DNA of 64,000 nt, taken from positions 5,637,001-5,701,000 of the forward strand of contig NZ_CP080269.1 in assembly GCF_019431355.1 (NCBI RefSeq), in the 5' to 3' direction. The stretch comes from Paenibacillus sp. R14(2021) (GTDB taxonomy: Bacteria > Bacillota > Bacilli > Paenibacillales > Paenibacillaceae). The notes under the pieces are model-generated. The model ran no database searches and was not told the DNA's origin. It worked only from the letters and a program-made list of their open reading frames with translations. The translations under genes were made by a program, and so were the position numbers. This document shows positions 17,203-26,586 of this stretch, piece after piece. Positions within the stretch are counted from its first letter, which is position 1. Each line of letters begins with the position of its first letter.

Positions 17203-18495
17203 ATGCAACTCGAAAAATTCGCTCTGCCTACTGAAGGCGACAAAATCACAATCGACAACGGCGTCCTTCAAGTGCCGAATAATCCAATCATTCCGTTCAT
17301 CGAAGGCGACGGCACAGGCCGCGACATCTGGAAAGCGTCCAAACGCGTGCTTGACGCAGCTGTAGAGAAAGCATACGGCGGCGAGAAGAAAATCGCTTGG
17401 TACGAAGTTTTCGCCGGCGAGAAAGCATTCAACAATTACGGTGAATGGCTGCCAGCTGATACGCTGACAGCAATCCGCGAATATATCGTTGCGATCAAAG
17501 GACCATTGACTACGCCGATCGGCGGCGGTATCCGTTCCCTGAACGTTGCGCTTCGCCAAGAGCTAGATCTGTATGTCTGCCTGCGTCCTGTTCGTTATTT
17601 CGACGGTGTGCCTTCCCCGGTTAAACGTCCAGAGCTCGTAAACATGGTTATTTTCCGTGAAAATACAGAAGATATCTATGCGGGCATCGAGTACCAAGAA
17701 GGCTCTGAAGCCGTTAAAAAAGTAATCTCCTTCCTGCAGAACGAAATGGGCGTTAACAAAATTCGTTTCCCAGAAACTTCGGGTATCGGCATCAAGCCGG
17801 TTTCAGCAGAAGGCTCGAAACGTCTTGCGCGCGCTGCAATTGAATACGCACTGAAACACGGCCGTAAATCGCTGACGCTCGTTCATAAGGGCAACATCAT
17901 GAAATTCACAGAAGGTGCATTCAAGAACTGGGGCTATGAAGTCGCTGAGCAAGAGTTCGCGGATCAAACCTTCACATGGGGTCAATACGACCGCATTAAA
18001 GAAGCAGAAGGCACGGACGCTGCTAACAAAGCGCAAAAAGAAGCTGAAGCTGCTGGCAAGCTGATCGTGAAAGACGCAATCGCGGATATCGCGCTGCAGC
18101 AAGTACTTACACGTCCAACGGATTTCGACGTGATCGCAACACTTAACCTGAACGGTGATTACCTGTCTGATGCACTGGCTGCGCAAGTCGGCGGTATTGG
18201 TATCGCTCCAGGAGCGAACATTAACTACTTGACTGGACATGCAATTTTCGAAGCAACGCACGGTACAGCTCCGAAATACGCGGATCTGGACGTCGTTAAT
18301 CCGGGCTCGGTTATTCTCTCCGGCGTCATGCTGCTTGAGCACCTGGGCTGGCAGGAAGCTGCTGATTCCATCTATAAAGGTCTGGAAACGGCAATCAATA
18401 ACAAAACCGTTACGTATGACTTCGCACGTCTGATGGAAGGCGCTACTGAAGTGAAATGTTCGGCATTTGCTGACGAAATCATCAATAATCTGTAG
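17203..18495 (+). CDS. icd: NADP-dependent isocitrate dehydrogenase
   Basis: A 430-residue ICD decarboxylates isocitrate to 2-oxoglutarate with reduction of NADP. Visible motifs are [29 protein letters not shown], the [12 protein letters not shown] block, [34 protein letters not shown] and [20 protein letters not shown]. The C-terminal Lys/Tyr-rich coenzyme region fits an NADP enzyme. An insert of about 20 charged residues near 265-285 ([20 protein letters not shown]) is typical of Bacillus ICD. The ATG has AGGAGG 9 nt upstream. A degenerate CcpC-like sequence with N6 instead of N7 spacing occurs at 17155. Confidence 0.97.
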   Translation: MQLEKFALPTEGDKITIDNGVLQVPNNPIIPFIEGDGTGRDIWKASKRVLDAAVEKAYGGEKKIAWYEVFAGEKAFNNYGEWLPADTLTAIREYIVAIKGPLTTPIGGGIRSLNVALRQELDLYVCLRPVRYFDGVPSPVKRPELVNMVIFRENTEDIYAGIEYQEGSEAVKKVISFLQNEMGVNKIRFPETSGIGIKPVSAEGSKRLARAAIEYALKHGRKSLTLVHKGNIMKFTEGAFKNWGYEVAEQEFADQTFTWGQYDRIKEAEGTDAANKAQKEAEAAGKLIVKDAIADIALQQVLTRPTDFDVIATLNLNGDYLSDALAAQVGGIGIAPGANINYLTGHAIFEATHGTAPKYADLDVVNPGSVILSGVMLLEHLGWQEAADSIYKGLETAINNKTVTYDFARLMEGATEVKCSAFADEIINNL

Positions 18496-18500
18496 CCCAT

Positions 18501-18545
18501 AAGCCCCCCTAAATCCCTCCGAAGCGGATTTTTAGGGGGCTTTGC
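18501..18545 (+). terminator. Strong intrinsic terminator after icd
   Basis: AGCCCCCCTAAATCC pairs with GGATTTTTAGGGGGCT across a short loop, followed by TTT. It separates icd from mdh. Confidence 0.85.
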
Positions 18546-18621
18546 CCTTTGTTATCCCTGCGTTCGATGCCAATGATTCGCGGCCGCTAAGCGGTCAACA
18601 ACCTTTAGGAGGCTTTCTGAG

Positions 18622-19563
18622 ATGGCGATTAAACGGAATAAAATTACGGTTGTCGGCGCTGGCTTTACAGGCGCTACTACGGCTTTAATGCTTGCGCAAA
18701 AAGAGCTTGGCAATGTAGTATTAGTTGATATCCCCCAATTAGAGAACCCGACTAAAGGCAAAGCGCTCGATATGATGGAATCGACGCCCGTGCAAGGCAT
18801 CGACGCCAAGATTACCGGTACTTCCGACTATGCGGAAACGAAAGACTCCCAAGTCGTTATCATCACGGCGGGCATTGCCCGCAAACCGGGCATGAGCCGT
18901 GACGATTTGGTCAACACCAACGCAGGCATTGTAAGATCCGTATGCGAAAATATCAAAGCAACAAGCCCGGACGCGTATGTCATCATATTATCGAATCCGG
19001 TTGATGCGATGACGTATGTTGCCTACAACGCGCTTGGCTTTCCGAAGAACCGCGTCATCGGCCAATCCGGCGTGCTCGACACGGCCCGGTACTGTACGTT
19101 CATCGCCGAGGAGCTTAACGTATCCGTAGAAGACGTTCGCGGCTTCGTGCTCGGCGGTCACGGCGACGACATGGTTCCGCTCGTCCGGTACTCGAATGTC
19201 GGCGGCATTCCCATCGAGAAGCTCATATCGGCGGAGCGAATCGAAGCGATCGTTCAACGCACGCGCGTCGGCGGCGGGGAAATCGTGAACCTGCTCGGCA
19301 ATGGCAGTGCGTATTATGCGCCTGCTGCGTCGCTTGTTCAAATGACCGAAGCGATTCTGAAAGACAAAAAACGCATTACGCCGGTAATCGCGCTCTTACA
19401 GGGCGAATACGGCTACAATAATTTGTTCATGGGCGTGCCTGCTATTCTCGGCGGTGACGGCATCGAGAAGGTATTCGAGCTTGAGCTGACGGACGATGAG
19501 AAGGCGGCGCTAGAGAAATCCGCGAACTCCGTTCGTGGCGTGATCGCAGTCGTAAACGGCTGA
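18622..19563 (+). CDS. mdh: Malate dehydrogenase
   Basis: MDH of 313 residues oxidises malate to oxaloacetate with NAD. The Rossmann motif [19 protein letters not shown] and the acidic residue in [11 protein letters not shown] favour NAD. Catalytic elements include the mobile loop with [33 protein letters not shown] and the catalytic His in [12 protein letters not shown]. The family is the LDH-like MDH of Bacillus. The ATG has AGGAGG 8 nt upstream. It lies downstream of the icd terminator, so it probably has its own promoter in the 120-nt gap, though none stands out. Confidence 0.97.
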   Translation: MAIKRNKITVVGAGFTGATTALMLAQKELGNVVLVDIPQLENPTKGKALDMMESTPVQGIDAKITGTSDYAETKDSQVVIITAGIARKPGMSRDDLVNTNAGIVRSVCENIKATSPDAYVIILSNPVDAMTYVAYNALGFPKNRVIGQSGVLDTARYCTFIAEELNVSVEDVRGFVLGGHGDDMVPLVRYSNVGGIPIEKLISAERIEAIVQRTRVGGGEIVNLLGNGSAYYAPAASLVQMTEAILKDKKRITPVIALLQGEYGYNNLFMGVPAILGGDGIEKVFELELTDDEKAALEKSANSVRGVIAVVNG

Positions 19564-19594
19564 TTCATAAGCCTAACTTAGCTCATGAAGCACA

Positions 19595-19634
19595 TGAGAC
19601 CCTGACAGAATATCCGTCAGGGTCTTCATGTTTT
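19595..19634 (+). terminator. Intrinsic terminator after mdh
   Basis: AGACCCTGAC (19597-19606) pairs perfectly with its complement at 19616-19625 around a 9-nt loop. Outer bases ATGA/TCAT extend the stem, followed by GTTTT. Confidence 0.85.
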
Positions 19635-19654
19635 CAAATAAAGGAGTGTGCTGC

Positions 19655-21895
19655 ATGCACCACAATGAAGCGCTGCAAACGTTAAAGCAGGTATACGGCT
19701 ACGACAGCTTCCGTAAAGGGCAGAGCGATATTATAGATGGCCTGCTGTCCGGTAAGGACACGCTCGCGATTCTGCCGACTGGCGGGGGCAAATCAATTTG
19801 TTACCAGCTCCCTGCGATGCTGCTGCCCGGCACGACGATCGTCGTTTCGCCGCTGATTTCCCTCATGAAGGATCAGGTGGATGCGCTGAACCGGCTGGGC
19901 GTGTCAGCCGCATATTTGAACAGCTCGCTGGATGCGGCAGCTTACCGGGACGTCGTCAGACAAACGTCCCAAGGCGCCTACAAGCTGCTGTACGTCGCGC
20001 CGGAGCGGCTGGACAGCGGCATGTTTGAATCGTTGTCCGCGCAGATGCATATCCCGCTTATCGCAATCGACGAAGCGCACTGTGTTTCCCAGTGGGGCCA
20101 TGATTTCAGGCCAAGCTACCGCCAGCTGGCAGGCTGGATCGGCCGTCTTGACAACCGGCCGCCCGTCGCGGCCTTTACGGCTACGGCAACGCCAGAGGTT
20201 TCCGAGGACATCGCGCATATGCTGGGGCTGCGCGTGCCGAATATTTTCGTAACAGGCTTCGCGCGAACGAATTTGACGCTGTCCGTCGTTACAGGTACGG
20301 ACAAGCGCAAATTCCTCCGCGATTTTGTCCAGCAGCGGCCGGATCAATCGGGTATCGTCTACACCGCTACGCGTAAGGAAGCGGAAGAGGTTTGCGAGGA
20401 CTTGTCCCGACTTGGCGTTTCGGTAGGCAAATACCATGGCGGCCTGAACGACGAGGAACGAGCAGATGCGCAGGAGCGGTTTCGGTTCGACGAGAACCGC
20501 GTGATGGTGGCGACAAACGCCTTCGGCATGGGCATCGACAAGCCCAACGTCCGCTATGTCATTCATTGGCAGATGCCAGGCGACGTAGAGTCGTATTATC
20601 AGGAAGCCGGGCGCGCGGGGCGCGATGGCGAGGAAAGCGAATGCGTCCTGCTGTTCGAACCGCAGGATGTGCAGGTGCAGCGTTTTCTCATCGACAGGAG
20701 CACGGGAGATCCAGAACGCAAGACGGTCCAATTGAACAAGCTCTACACGATGATGCATTATAGCCGAACGGAGAAATGCCTACTGCAGTACATCGTCAAA
20801 TATTTCGGCGAAGCAGATGTGCCGGAATGCGGCAAATGCAGCAATTGTCTTGATGTAAGCGCATTGGTAGACACGACGGAGGATGCGCGCAAAGCGTTAT
20901 CCTGCGTGGGTCGACTGAAGGGCAGATTCGGCATCTCCATGGCTGCGAAGGTGTTAAAGGGGTCGCGGGAGAAACGCATTGTCGAATTCGGCTTTGACCG
21001 GTTATCGACGCATGGGCTGCTGCGGCAATGGACGGAACGCGATATAACGGATCTGCTCTACTGGCTCGTTGCGGAAGGCTATCTGCGCATAAGCGAAGGC
21101 GAGTACCCGACCGTATCGCTTACGGCGGATGCGCTGCCTGTATTGGAAGGCAGCGTGACCGTGCTGCGCAGGCAGAGCGCATCGGCCAAGCGCAGAGAGA
21201 CGGCAGGGGCGGCGGTATCGGCCGTTAATTCGCCCTTGTTCGAAGCGCTTCGCGAATGGCGCCGGGAGGCGGCTGCACGGGAGAAGGTGCCGCCGTTCAT
21301 GCTGTTCTTCGATGCAGCGCTTCGCGAGATTGCTGACAGGCAGCCCGTCAGCCCGGATCAGCTCTTAAACGTCAAGGGGATAGGCGCAGCCAAAATCAGC
21401 AAGTACGGCCATGACGTTATCGCGATCGTGCGGCAATTCAAGGGTCAGGCTGGAAGCGTGTCTGGAGGCGATGCATCATCAGCTGCGGCTCTACCATCTG
21501 GAGCAGGCTTCAGCGGCTCCGAGCAAACGAACGAACTGGAAGCGGCCGCTGCTGCTGCGGCTGCCAGCGCGCTTTCCCCGCTTGAAGGCTTGTCCAGCCA
21601 TATGCAGACGCTGACCTTATTCAGCGAAGGACAGTCCATCTCCGACATTGCGGCGCTTCGCGGAATGAGCCGCGTTACGATTGAGAACCATCTGCTGCGC
21701 TGCGGCGAAGAAGGGGAAGAGCTGCCATGGGATGCGTTTATCCCCGCAGCGCTTGAAGGGCGTATCGTGGATACGATCAAGGAGCTTGGCGCTGGGAAGC
21801 TGAAGCCGATCAAAGAAGCGCTTCCGGCCGAGGTTGATTATTTTGCCATTAAAGCGGTCATGGTCAAGCACGGATTGTCGCCTGCGGGTGAATAG
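19655..21895 (+). CDS. recQ: ATP-dependent DNA helicase RecQ
   Basis: A 746-residue RecQ helicase. The helicase core carries Walker A LPTGGGKSICYQLP, the DEAH box IDEAHCVSQWGHDFRP, and the C-terminal motor block AGRAGRDGEESECVLLF. The RQC zinc cluster is visible as CLLQYIVKYFG and ECGKCSNCLD. An HRDC domain (about 535-605, LREIADRQPVS, GIGAAKISKYG) is followed by an alanine-rich linker (near 630) and a terminal helix-turn-helix domain (SISDIAALRGMSRVTIENHL). It unwinds DNA 3' to 5' in recombination repair. The ATG at 19655 has AAGGAG 8 nt upstream. A start 27 nt earlier would lie in the mdh terminator. Confidence 0.95.
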   Translation: MHHNEALQTLKQVYGYDSFRKGQSDIIDGLLSGKDTLAILPTGGGKSICYQLPAMLLPGTTIVVSPLISLMKDQVDALNRLGVSAAYLNSSLDAAAYRDVVRQTSQGAYKLLYVAPERLDSGMFESLSAQMHIPLIAIDEAHCVSQWGHDFRPSYRQLAGWIGRLDNRPPVAAFTATATPEVSEDIAHMLGLRVPNIFVTGFARTNLTLSVVTGTDKRKFLRDFVQQRPDQSGIVYTATRKEAEEVCEDLSRLGVSVGKYHGGLNDEERADAQERFRFDENRVMVATNAFGMGIDKPNVRYVIHWQMPGDVESYYQEAGRAGRDGEESECVLLFEPQDVQVQRFLIDRSTGDPERKTVQLNKLYTMMHYSRTEKCLLQYIVKYFGEADVPECGKCSNCLDVSALVDTTEDARKALSCVGRLKGRFGISMAAKVLKGSREKRIVEFGFDRLSTHGLLRQWTERDITDLLYWLVAEGYLRISEGEYPTVSLTADALPVLEGSVTVLRRQSASAKRRETAGAAVSAVNSPLFEALREWRREAAAREKVPPFMLFFDAALREIADRQPVSPDQLLNVKGIGAAKISKYGHDVIAIVRQFKGQAGSVSGGDASSAAALPSGAGFSGSEQTNELEAAAAAAAASALSPLEGLSSHMQTLTLFSEGQSISDIAALRGMSRVTIENHLLRCGEEGEELPWDAFIPAALEGRIVDTIKELGAGKLKPIKEALPAEVDYFAIKAVMVKHGLSPAGE

Positions 21896-21967
21896 GCGTT
21901 TACTTTGTATTGCAACGTTGATTTTAGTATACTTATAAGGATGATAGTTACCTGAGGAGGAAGTTTA

Positions 21968-22393
21968 ATGTCTCAATTTATGGTGTTTCTGCACGTAATC
22001 GGCGCAGCCGGCGTCGGGTTTTATCTCGTTCTGCCCGTGCTGGTCAGACGTGCGTCCAAGCTTGACGGCGGCGGACAGGCCGGGCTTGCGGAAGGCTTGG
22101 TCTCGGCGAATCGGATTGCGCAATATTTCCTGGTCCTGCAGCTGATTACAGGCGGCTACATGATGTCGCAAAGCGATTATAAAGTCGCTTGGATGATCAT
22201 TGTCGTTATTTTGTTCCTTATCATCGCTGCGCTTGGCGGTATCATTACGAAGCCGCTTAAACAAATCGCGGTGTCGATTCAAAGCGGACAGAGCGCATCG
22301 TCGCAAATTGCCAAAGTACGCATGTTCAGCATTATTCTTCTAATCGTGTATCTGGTCGTTATCTACTTCATGAAATATCCGATGTATAAATAA
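21968..22393 (+). CDS. Four-helix integral membrane protein, unrecognised
   Basis: A 141-residue membrane protein with four hydrophobic segments (about 4-24, 50-68, 75-93 and 116-135). The first segment contains a conserved-looking His (FLHVIGAAGVGFYLVLPVLV in part), reminiscent of the HVxxxxxxxG helix of DUF2269-type proteins, but I cannot assign the family with confidence. The ATG has GAGGAGG 8 nt upstream. It stands between recQ and kdgK with small gaps on both sides and no visible terminator. Its function is unknown. Confidence 0.75.
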   Translation: MSQFMVFLHVIGAAGVGFYLVLPVLVRRASKLDGGGQAGLAEGLVSANRIAQYFLVLQLITGGYMMSQSDYKVAWMIIVVILFLIIAALGGIITKPLKQIAVSIQSGQSASSQIAKVRMFSIILLIVYLVVIYFMKYPMYK

Positions 22394-22429
22394 GTGCTTG
22401 CCGATCAAGATGGTTTGGAGGGGTAACGG

Positions 22430-23389
22430 TTGACGACGCAATCACCGGAATTGCTTACCTTCGGGGAAACGATGGCATTGTTTATGCCGCAGGAGGAATA
22501 TCGGAGTATTGAAAATGCCTCGACGCTGGAGCAAAGCTTCGGCGGCGCAGAGAGCAATGTAGCCATTGGCGCGGCAAGGCTCGGCTGCTCGGTTGGCTGG
22601 TTCGGCGCGCTGGGAGACGATCCGTTCGGCCGCTTCATTCTGAAGCGGGTCCGCGGCGAAGGCGTGGATGTATCGCGTGCGAGACTAGTCCCAGAAGCGG
22701 CGACGGGCATGATGTTCCGGGAGCGGATTGCCGGCAAGCTGGCCGTTCATTATTACCGCAAGCATTCGGCCGCGAGCCGAATGACGCCTGCGGATCTCGA
22801 TCTGGACTACATACGCGGCTGCAAAATACTGCACATTACGGGCATCACGCCGGCTCTTAGTGAGAGCAGCCGCGAGACGGTTCTGGCCGCTGTGGCCGCT
22901 GCAAAGGAAGCGGGCGTGCTGATCAGCTTCGACCCGAATCTTCGCTTGAAGCTGTGGTCCATCGAAGAGGCGCGCCGCGTTGTGCTGCCGCTGGCCGAAC
23001 AGGCGGATTACTTCCTGCCAGGCTGGGATGAGCTGCGGCTGCTTTACGATACCGGCGACTTCGATGTTGTGAAGGCAAAGCTGTCTGAATTGAAGGCTGT
23101 CAGCATCATTAAAGGCGTGGGTGACACGACCGTTGTGCTGGAAGAGGGCAAAGCGGTAGAAATACCGTTTTATCCTGCAGATCAGGTCGTGGATACAGTC
23201 GGGGCGGGAGATGGCTTCTGCGCGGGATTCCTGACCGGATTGCTCAAAGGCATGCGTCCGATAGAAGCCGTTCGTCTTGGAAGCATCACGGGCTCGCTGG
23301 TCGTACAGATGCGCGGCGACTGGGAAGCGCTTCCTGATTGGACGACGGCGAACAGTCGATTATCGGATAAAGGCTGGGTGGAACGTTAA
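22430..23389 (+). CDS. kdgK: PfkB-family sugar kinase, probably 2-dehydro-3-deoxygluconokinase
   Basis: A 319-residue ribokinase-type kinase. The N-terminal block LLTFGETMALFMP and GGAESNVAIGAARLG resemble KDG kinases, and the C-terminal catalytic signature is DTVGAGDGFCAGFLTG with the base Asp near residue 262. KdgK phosphorylates 2-keto-3-deoxygluconate in uronate/pectin breakdown, but no other pathway gene is nearby, so the substrate is inferred. The start is TTG at 22430 with GGAGGGG 7 nt upstream. Its stop codon directly abuts the DeoR-type regulator, which suggests the pair is co-expressed and that the regulator controls the kinase. Confidence 0.82.
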   Translation: MTTQSPELLTFGETMALFMPQEEYRSIENASTLEQSFGGAESNVAIGAARLGCSVGWFGALGDDPFGRFILKRVRGEGVDVSRARLVPEAATGMMFRERIAGKLAVHYYRKHSAASRMTPADLDLDYIRGCKILHITGITPALSESSRETVLAAVAAAKEAGVLISFDPNLRLKLWSIEEARRVVLPLAEQADYFLPGWDELRLLYDTGDFDVVKAKLSELKAVSIIKGVGDTTVVLEEGKAVEIPFYPADQVVDTVGAGDGFCAGFLTGLLKGMRPIEAVRLGSITGSLVVQMRGDWEALPDWTTANSRLSDKGWVER

Positions 23390-24193
23390 ATGGCTGACGT
23401 GCAATCGTCGAAGGGCCAGCGCCGGCGGGAACAAATCCTGAACGTGCTGAAGCAGCAGGGACGGATTACGATCCAAGAGGCCGTGGATCGGTTCGGCATT
23501 TCCGAGGCGACGGTGCGGCGGGACTTGGAGCTGATGGAGAAGGCAGAGCCGGTGATCCGGACGATTGGCGGAGCGATGTATGACGGGATGAACGCGGTGC
23601 GCGAGCTGCCGTTTGCAGAGAAGGCAGGGCTGTCGTTTCTGGAGAAGGAGCGGATTGCCGCGGCTGCTGCCGGTCTCATAACCGAAGGCGACGTCATTGG
23701 CTTATCCGGCGGCACGACGAACTATTATTTGGCGAAGCTGCTCAAGACGCGCCGCGGCATTACGGTCGTCACGAACACCGTCAATGTAGCGATGGAGCTT
23801 GCGGGAAGCGACCTCAACGTCGTGGTGACCGGCGGTATGATGAGGCATAACAGCTTCGAGCTGTGCGGTCCGCTCGGCGAAGGTATGATCGAGCAGCTCA
23901 ATATCGGCAAAATGTTTCTTGGCGTCGACGGCGTTTCATCGACGGGCGGCATTACGACCTACTCCGAGCAAGAGGCGCAAATTGCCAAAGCGATGATTCG
24001 CCGTTCGCAGGCGACCTACGCAATGTTCGACCATTCCAAGATCGGCCGGACCTCGCTGTTCTCCATCGCGCCGCTTGCGGAGCTGCAAGGTTTCATTACG
24101 GATAAGGCACTGCCGCAGCAGCTTGCTTCGATAGCGAGTCACCACGGCATTCAGACGGTGATCGCCTCGGAAGAGCGCGAACAGAGCTTGTAG
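23390..24193 (+). CDS. DeoR/GlpR-family transcriptional regulator
   Basis: A 267-residue DeoR-family repressor. The N-terminal winged helix-turn-helix (about 8-60) reads QRRREQILNVLKQQGRITIQ, then DRFGISEATVRRDLELME. The C-terminal ISOCOT sugar-phosphate sensor domain contains GDVIGLSGGTTNYYLAKLL and the MFLGVDGVSSTGGITTY block. Such proteins usually respond to a phosphorylated sugar made by a linked kinase, here KdgK. The ATG follows the kdgK stop with no gap and a weak ribosome site, so translation is probably coupled. A terminator follows. Confidence 0.93.
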   Translation: MADVQSSKGQRRREQILNVLKQQGRITIQEAVDRFGISEATVRRDLELMEKAEPVIRTIGGAMYDGMNAVRELPFAEKAGLSFLEKERIAAAAAGLITEGDVIGLSGGTTNYYLAKLLKTRRGITVVTNTVNVAMELAGSDLNVVVTGGMMRHNSFELCGPLGEGMIEQLNIGKMFLGVDGVSSTGGITTYSEQEAQIAKAMIRRSQATYAMFDHSKIGRTSLFSIAPLAELQGFITDKALPQQLASIASHHGIQTVIASEEREQSL

Positions 24194-24231
24194 CCGGGTC
24201 TGCAGGCCATCTTCCTTATCTTCTCATTCGA

Positions 24232-24269
24232 AATGTCTGCTGTGCGCTTCGCACGGCAGGCATTTTTTT
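24232..24269 (+). terminator. Intrinsic terminator after the DeoR gene
   Basis: AATGTCTGCTGTGCG pairs, with two G-U pairs, with CGCACGGCAGGCATT around a CTT loop and is followed by seven T. Confidence 0.9.
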
Positions 24270-24371
24270 ATTGCAGCAGTGTCGACGATAATAGGGACTA
24301 TATTCGTGGTTCAGCTTCTTATAAAATTTGGTATACTGGGATAGATCTTATTTGAAAAGGGGACATGCGAC

Positions 24372-25304
24372 GTGACTGAAAAGCTGATCATTGGGAATGC
24401 ATCGCACACCTATGAAGTTGCAGAGGGCTGGGGCAAGCTTCCGGAAGGAATAGCTTACGGCTATACGCACGGCATTGTAGTGGATGAAAATGATAACGTT
24501 TACGTACATAACACAAGCAAGGATGCCGTCATCGTTTTTGATAAAGAAGGCCAATTCAAAACCTCGTGGGGCGCTGAGTTCGAGGGCGGCGCCCACGGCT
24601 TCTACCTGCACCGCGATGCGGACGGCATCGAGTACCTGTACTTCGCCGATACGAACCGCGCGCTTGTTGTGAAGACAACGCTGGAAGGCAAGGTGCTGCT
24701 TGAAATCGGTCGTCCCGACCGTCCTGATCTCTACGATGCGGAGCGCCGCTATGTGCCGACGGATGTGTGCGTTGCGCCGAACGGAGATATCTATGTCTCG
24801 GACGGCTACGGCCAATATTATATTCATCATTTTGATGCCAAGGGCACGTACATCCGTACTTGGGGTGGACGCGGATCTGAACCTGGGCAGGTGATCGAGC
24901 CGCACGGCATCTCCATCAATCTTCGCGGCGCCGAGCCGGAAGTGTACGTTGCAGACCGCCGCAACAGCCGCATTCAAGTGTTTACGCTCGAAGGCGAGCA
25001 TAAACGGTTCGTCGAGCATAATCTGGATTTGCCGTGCAGCTTCTATTTCTTCGGCGACGAGGTGTACATTCCGGACTTGGACAGCCGCATTACCGTGCTT
25101 GACAGCGAAGACCGTTTAATTACGCATCTGGGCGAGGACCAGCAGGCCTACAAACAACAGGGCTGGCCGAATCTGCCGAAGTCGTATTACCGTCCTGATA
25201 AATTCAGCTCGCCGCACGGCGTATGCGTGGATTCGCAGGGCAATGTGTACGTCGCGGAGTGGATTTTCGACGGACGAATCACGAAGCTGATCAGACAGAA
25301 GTAA
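24372..25304 (+). CDS. NHL-repeat beta-propeller protein
   Basis: A 310-residue protein made of NHL-type repeats. Blade signatures recur: HGIVVDENDNVYVHNTSKDA, DVCVAPNGDIYVSDGYGQYY, HGISIN...VYVADRRNSRIQVF and HGVCVDSQGNVYVAEWIFDG. There is no signal peptide, so it should be cytosolic. It resembles the peptidylglycine alpha-amidating lyase-like/6-bladed propellers of unknown role in many soil bacteria. The start is GTG at 24372 with AAAAGGGG about 8-10 nt upstream. It is monocistronic: terminators lie on both sides. A lactonase-like role is possible, but no catalytic residue can be named. Confidence 0.8.
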   Translation: MTEKLIIGNASHTYEVAEGWGKLPEGIAYGYTHGIVVDENDNVYVHNTSKDAVIVFDKEGQFKTSWGAEFEGGAHGFYLHRDADGIEYLYFADTNRALVVKTTLEGKVLLEIGRPDRPDLYDAERRYVPTDVCVAPNGDIYVSDGYGQYYIHHFDAKGTYIRTWGGRGSEPGQVIEPHGISINLRGAEPEVYVADRRNSRIQVFTLEGEHKRFVEHNLDLPCSFYFFGDEVYIPDLDSRITVLDSEDRLITHLGEDQQAYKQQGWPNLPKSYYRPDKFSSPHGVCVDSQGNVYVAEWIFDGRITKLIRQK

Positions 25305-25338
25305 CCGGGCAGTAAACCGGGCCGGGTAGTCAACATAG

Positions 25339-25398
25339 AAAAGGGTTATGACGCATGGAGCCGAATATCGGCTGCCCGCGGCATAACCCTTTTTTTTT
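25339..25398. terminator. Bidirectional terminator between the NHL gene and nagA
   Basis: AAAAGGGTTATG (25339-25350) pairs with CATAACCCTTTT (25382-25393) around a loop with its own AGCCGA/TCGGCT hairpin. Eight T follow on the plus strand and four T on the minus strand. Confidence 0.85.
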
Positions 25399-26584
25399 AT
25401 GCTCTCGGCTGATGCACGAGCCTGCCTTGTACCCACGTATGGCTCACCTGCGTGAGCGATTCGTCGACGAGCACCACATCGGCATACTTGCCGACGGTCA
25501 TGCTGCCGGTGACTTGTTCCAAGCCAAGCTGCCTTGCCGGATTGCCGCTTGCCATGCGGCTGACCGCCGCAACGCTCAGATTCGTATGCGTCAGCACATA
25601 ACGAACGGCATCGATCATCGTCAGCGTGCTGCCTGCCAAGGCGCCGCCTTCGCTCAGGCGTGCGACACCTTGATGCACATCGACGGCGAGCCCGCCGAGG
25701 TCGTACACGCCGTCCCCGAGGCCGGCTGCCGAGATCGCGTCCGTAATGAGGATAACGCGGTCCTTCGGCTTGGCGCTCAGCAGCAGGTTAACGGCTCCCG
25801 GGTGAACGTGATGGCCGTCTGCAATGAGCTCCGCATAAATCCGGTCATCGGTAAGAACGGCGCCAACCGTGCCCGGCTCACGATGATGCAGCGGGCGCAT
25901 GGCATTGAACGTATGGACCGCCTGCGACAATCCGTCCTCGACCGCGGATTCTACCTGTGCGTACAGAGCATCCGTATGCCCAGCGGCGGCAACGATCCCT
26001 TGCCCGGTCAAATAAGCGATGACGGCAGCTGCGCCTTCTTTCTCCGGCGCCAGCGTCAGCTGTTTGATAAGGCCGGGGTGACGCGCAGTCCAAGCCTTCA
26101 CCCAGTCAAGCCGAGGCGGGGAGATAAAGCTCGGGTTCTGCGCCCCGGGCCAGAGCTCGCTGATGAAGGGGCCTTCCAGATGGACGCCTGCCAGCGCAGC
26201 ATGCGGCATCAGCTGCTCCATGTACGATGCGGCAGCATCGAGCACGGCTTCGATGGCTTCGGGTGAAGCGGTGACGGTCGTCGCCAGCATGCGCGTCGTG
26301 CCTTTGGAGGCGTGGAAGCCGGTAATAGCATCATAGGCTTCTTTGGCCGCATCCATGAAGTCGGAGCCGAATCCGCCGTGCACATGCATGTCAATGAAGC
26401 CCGGCAGCAGCCAGCCGCCCTTGCCGTCGATAACGTTCACGTCTTCGCCGGATGGAAGCTCGCTGCCTTCCGGAATGATTTGCGAGATAAGGCCGTTCTC
26501 GATCAGAACTGCTCCGGTGAGCTCGTGCTCGCCGACAACGGTGCGAATAGGGCTTATCAGCCACTTTTGTTTGGATGTTTGCAT
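25397..26584 (-). CDS. nagA: N-acetylglucosamine-6-phosphate deacetylase
   Basis: NagA of 395 residues, an amidohydrolase-superfamily enzyme, deacetylates GlcNAc-6-P to GlcN-6-P. Metal-site and substrate motifs are visible: PGFIDMHVHGGFGSDFMDA, the metal Glu in VHLEGPFISE, the His in AAGHTDA, HTFNAMRPLHHREPG, and the catalytic Asp in LITDAISAAG. It starts 2 nt after the nagB stop codon, with GGGAGG about 11 nt upstream overlapping the end of nagB. The two enzymes therefore form an operon that feeds GlcNAc-6-P into glycolysis as fructose-6-P. Confidence 0.95.
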   Translation of the reverse strand: MQTSKQKWLISPIRTVVGEHELTGAVLIENGLISQIIPEGSELPSGEDVNVIDGKGGWLLPGFIDMHVHGGFGSDFMDAAKEAYDAITGFHASKGTTRMLATTVTASPEAIEAVLDAAASYMEQLMPHAALAGVHLEGPFISELWPGAQNPSFISPPRLDWVKAWTARHPGLIKQLTLAPEKEGAAAVIAYLTGQGIVAAAGHTDALYAQVESAVEDGLSQAVHTFNAMRPLHHREPGTVGAVLTDDRIYAELIADGHHVHPGAVNLLLSAKPKDRVILITDAISAAGLGDGVYDLGGLAVDVHQGVARLSEGGALAGSTLTMIDAVRYVLTHTNLSVAAVSRMASGNPARQLGLEQVTGSMTVGKYADVVLVDESLTQVSHTWVQGRLVHQPRA

Positions 26585-26586
26585 GT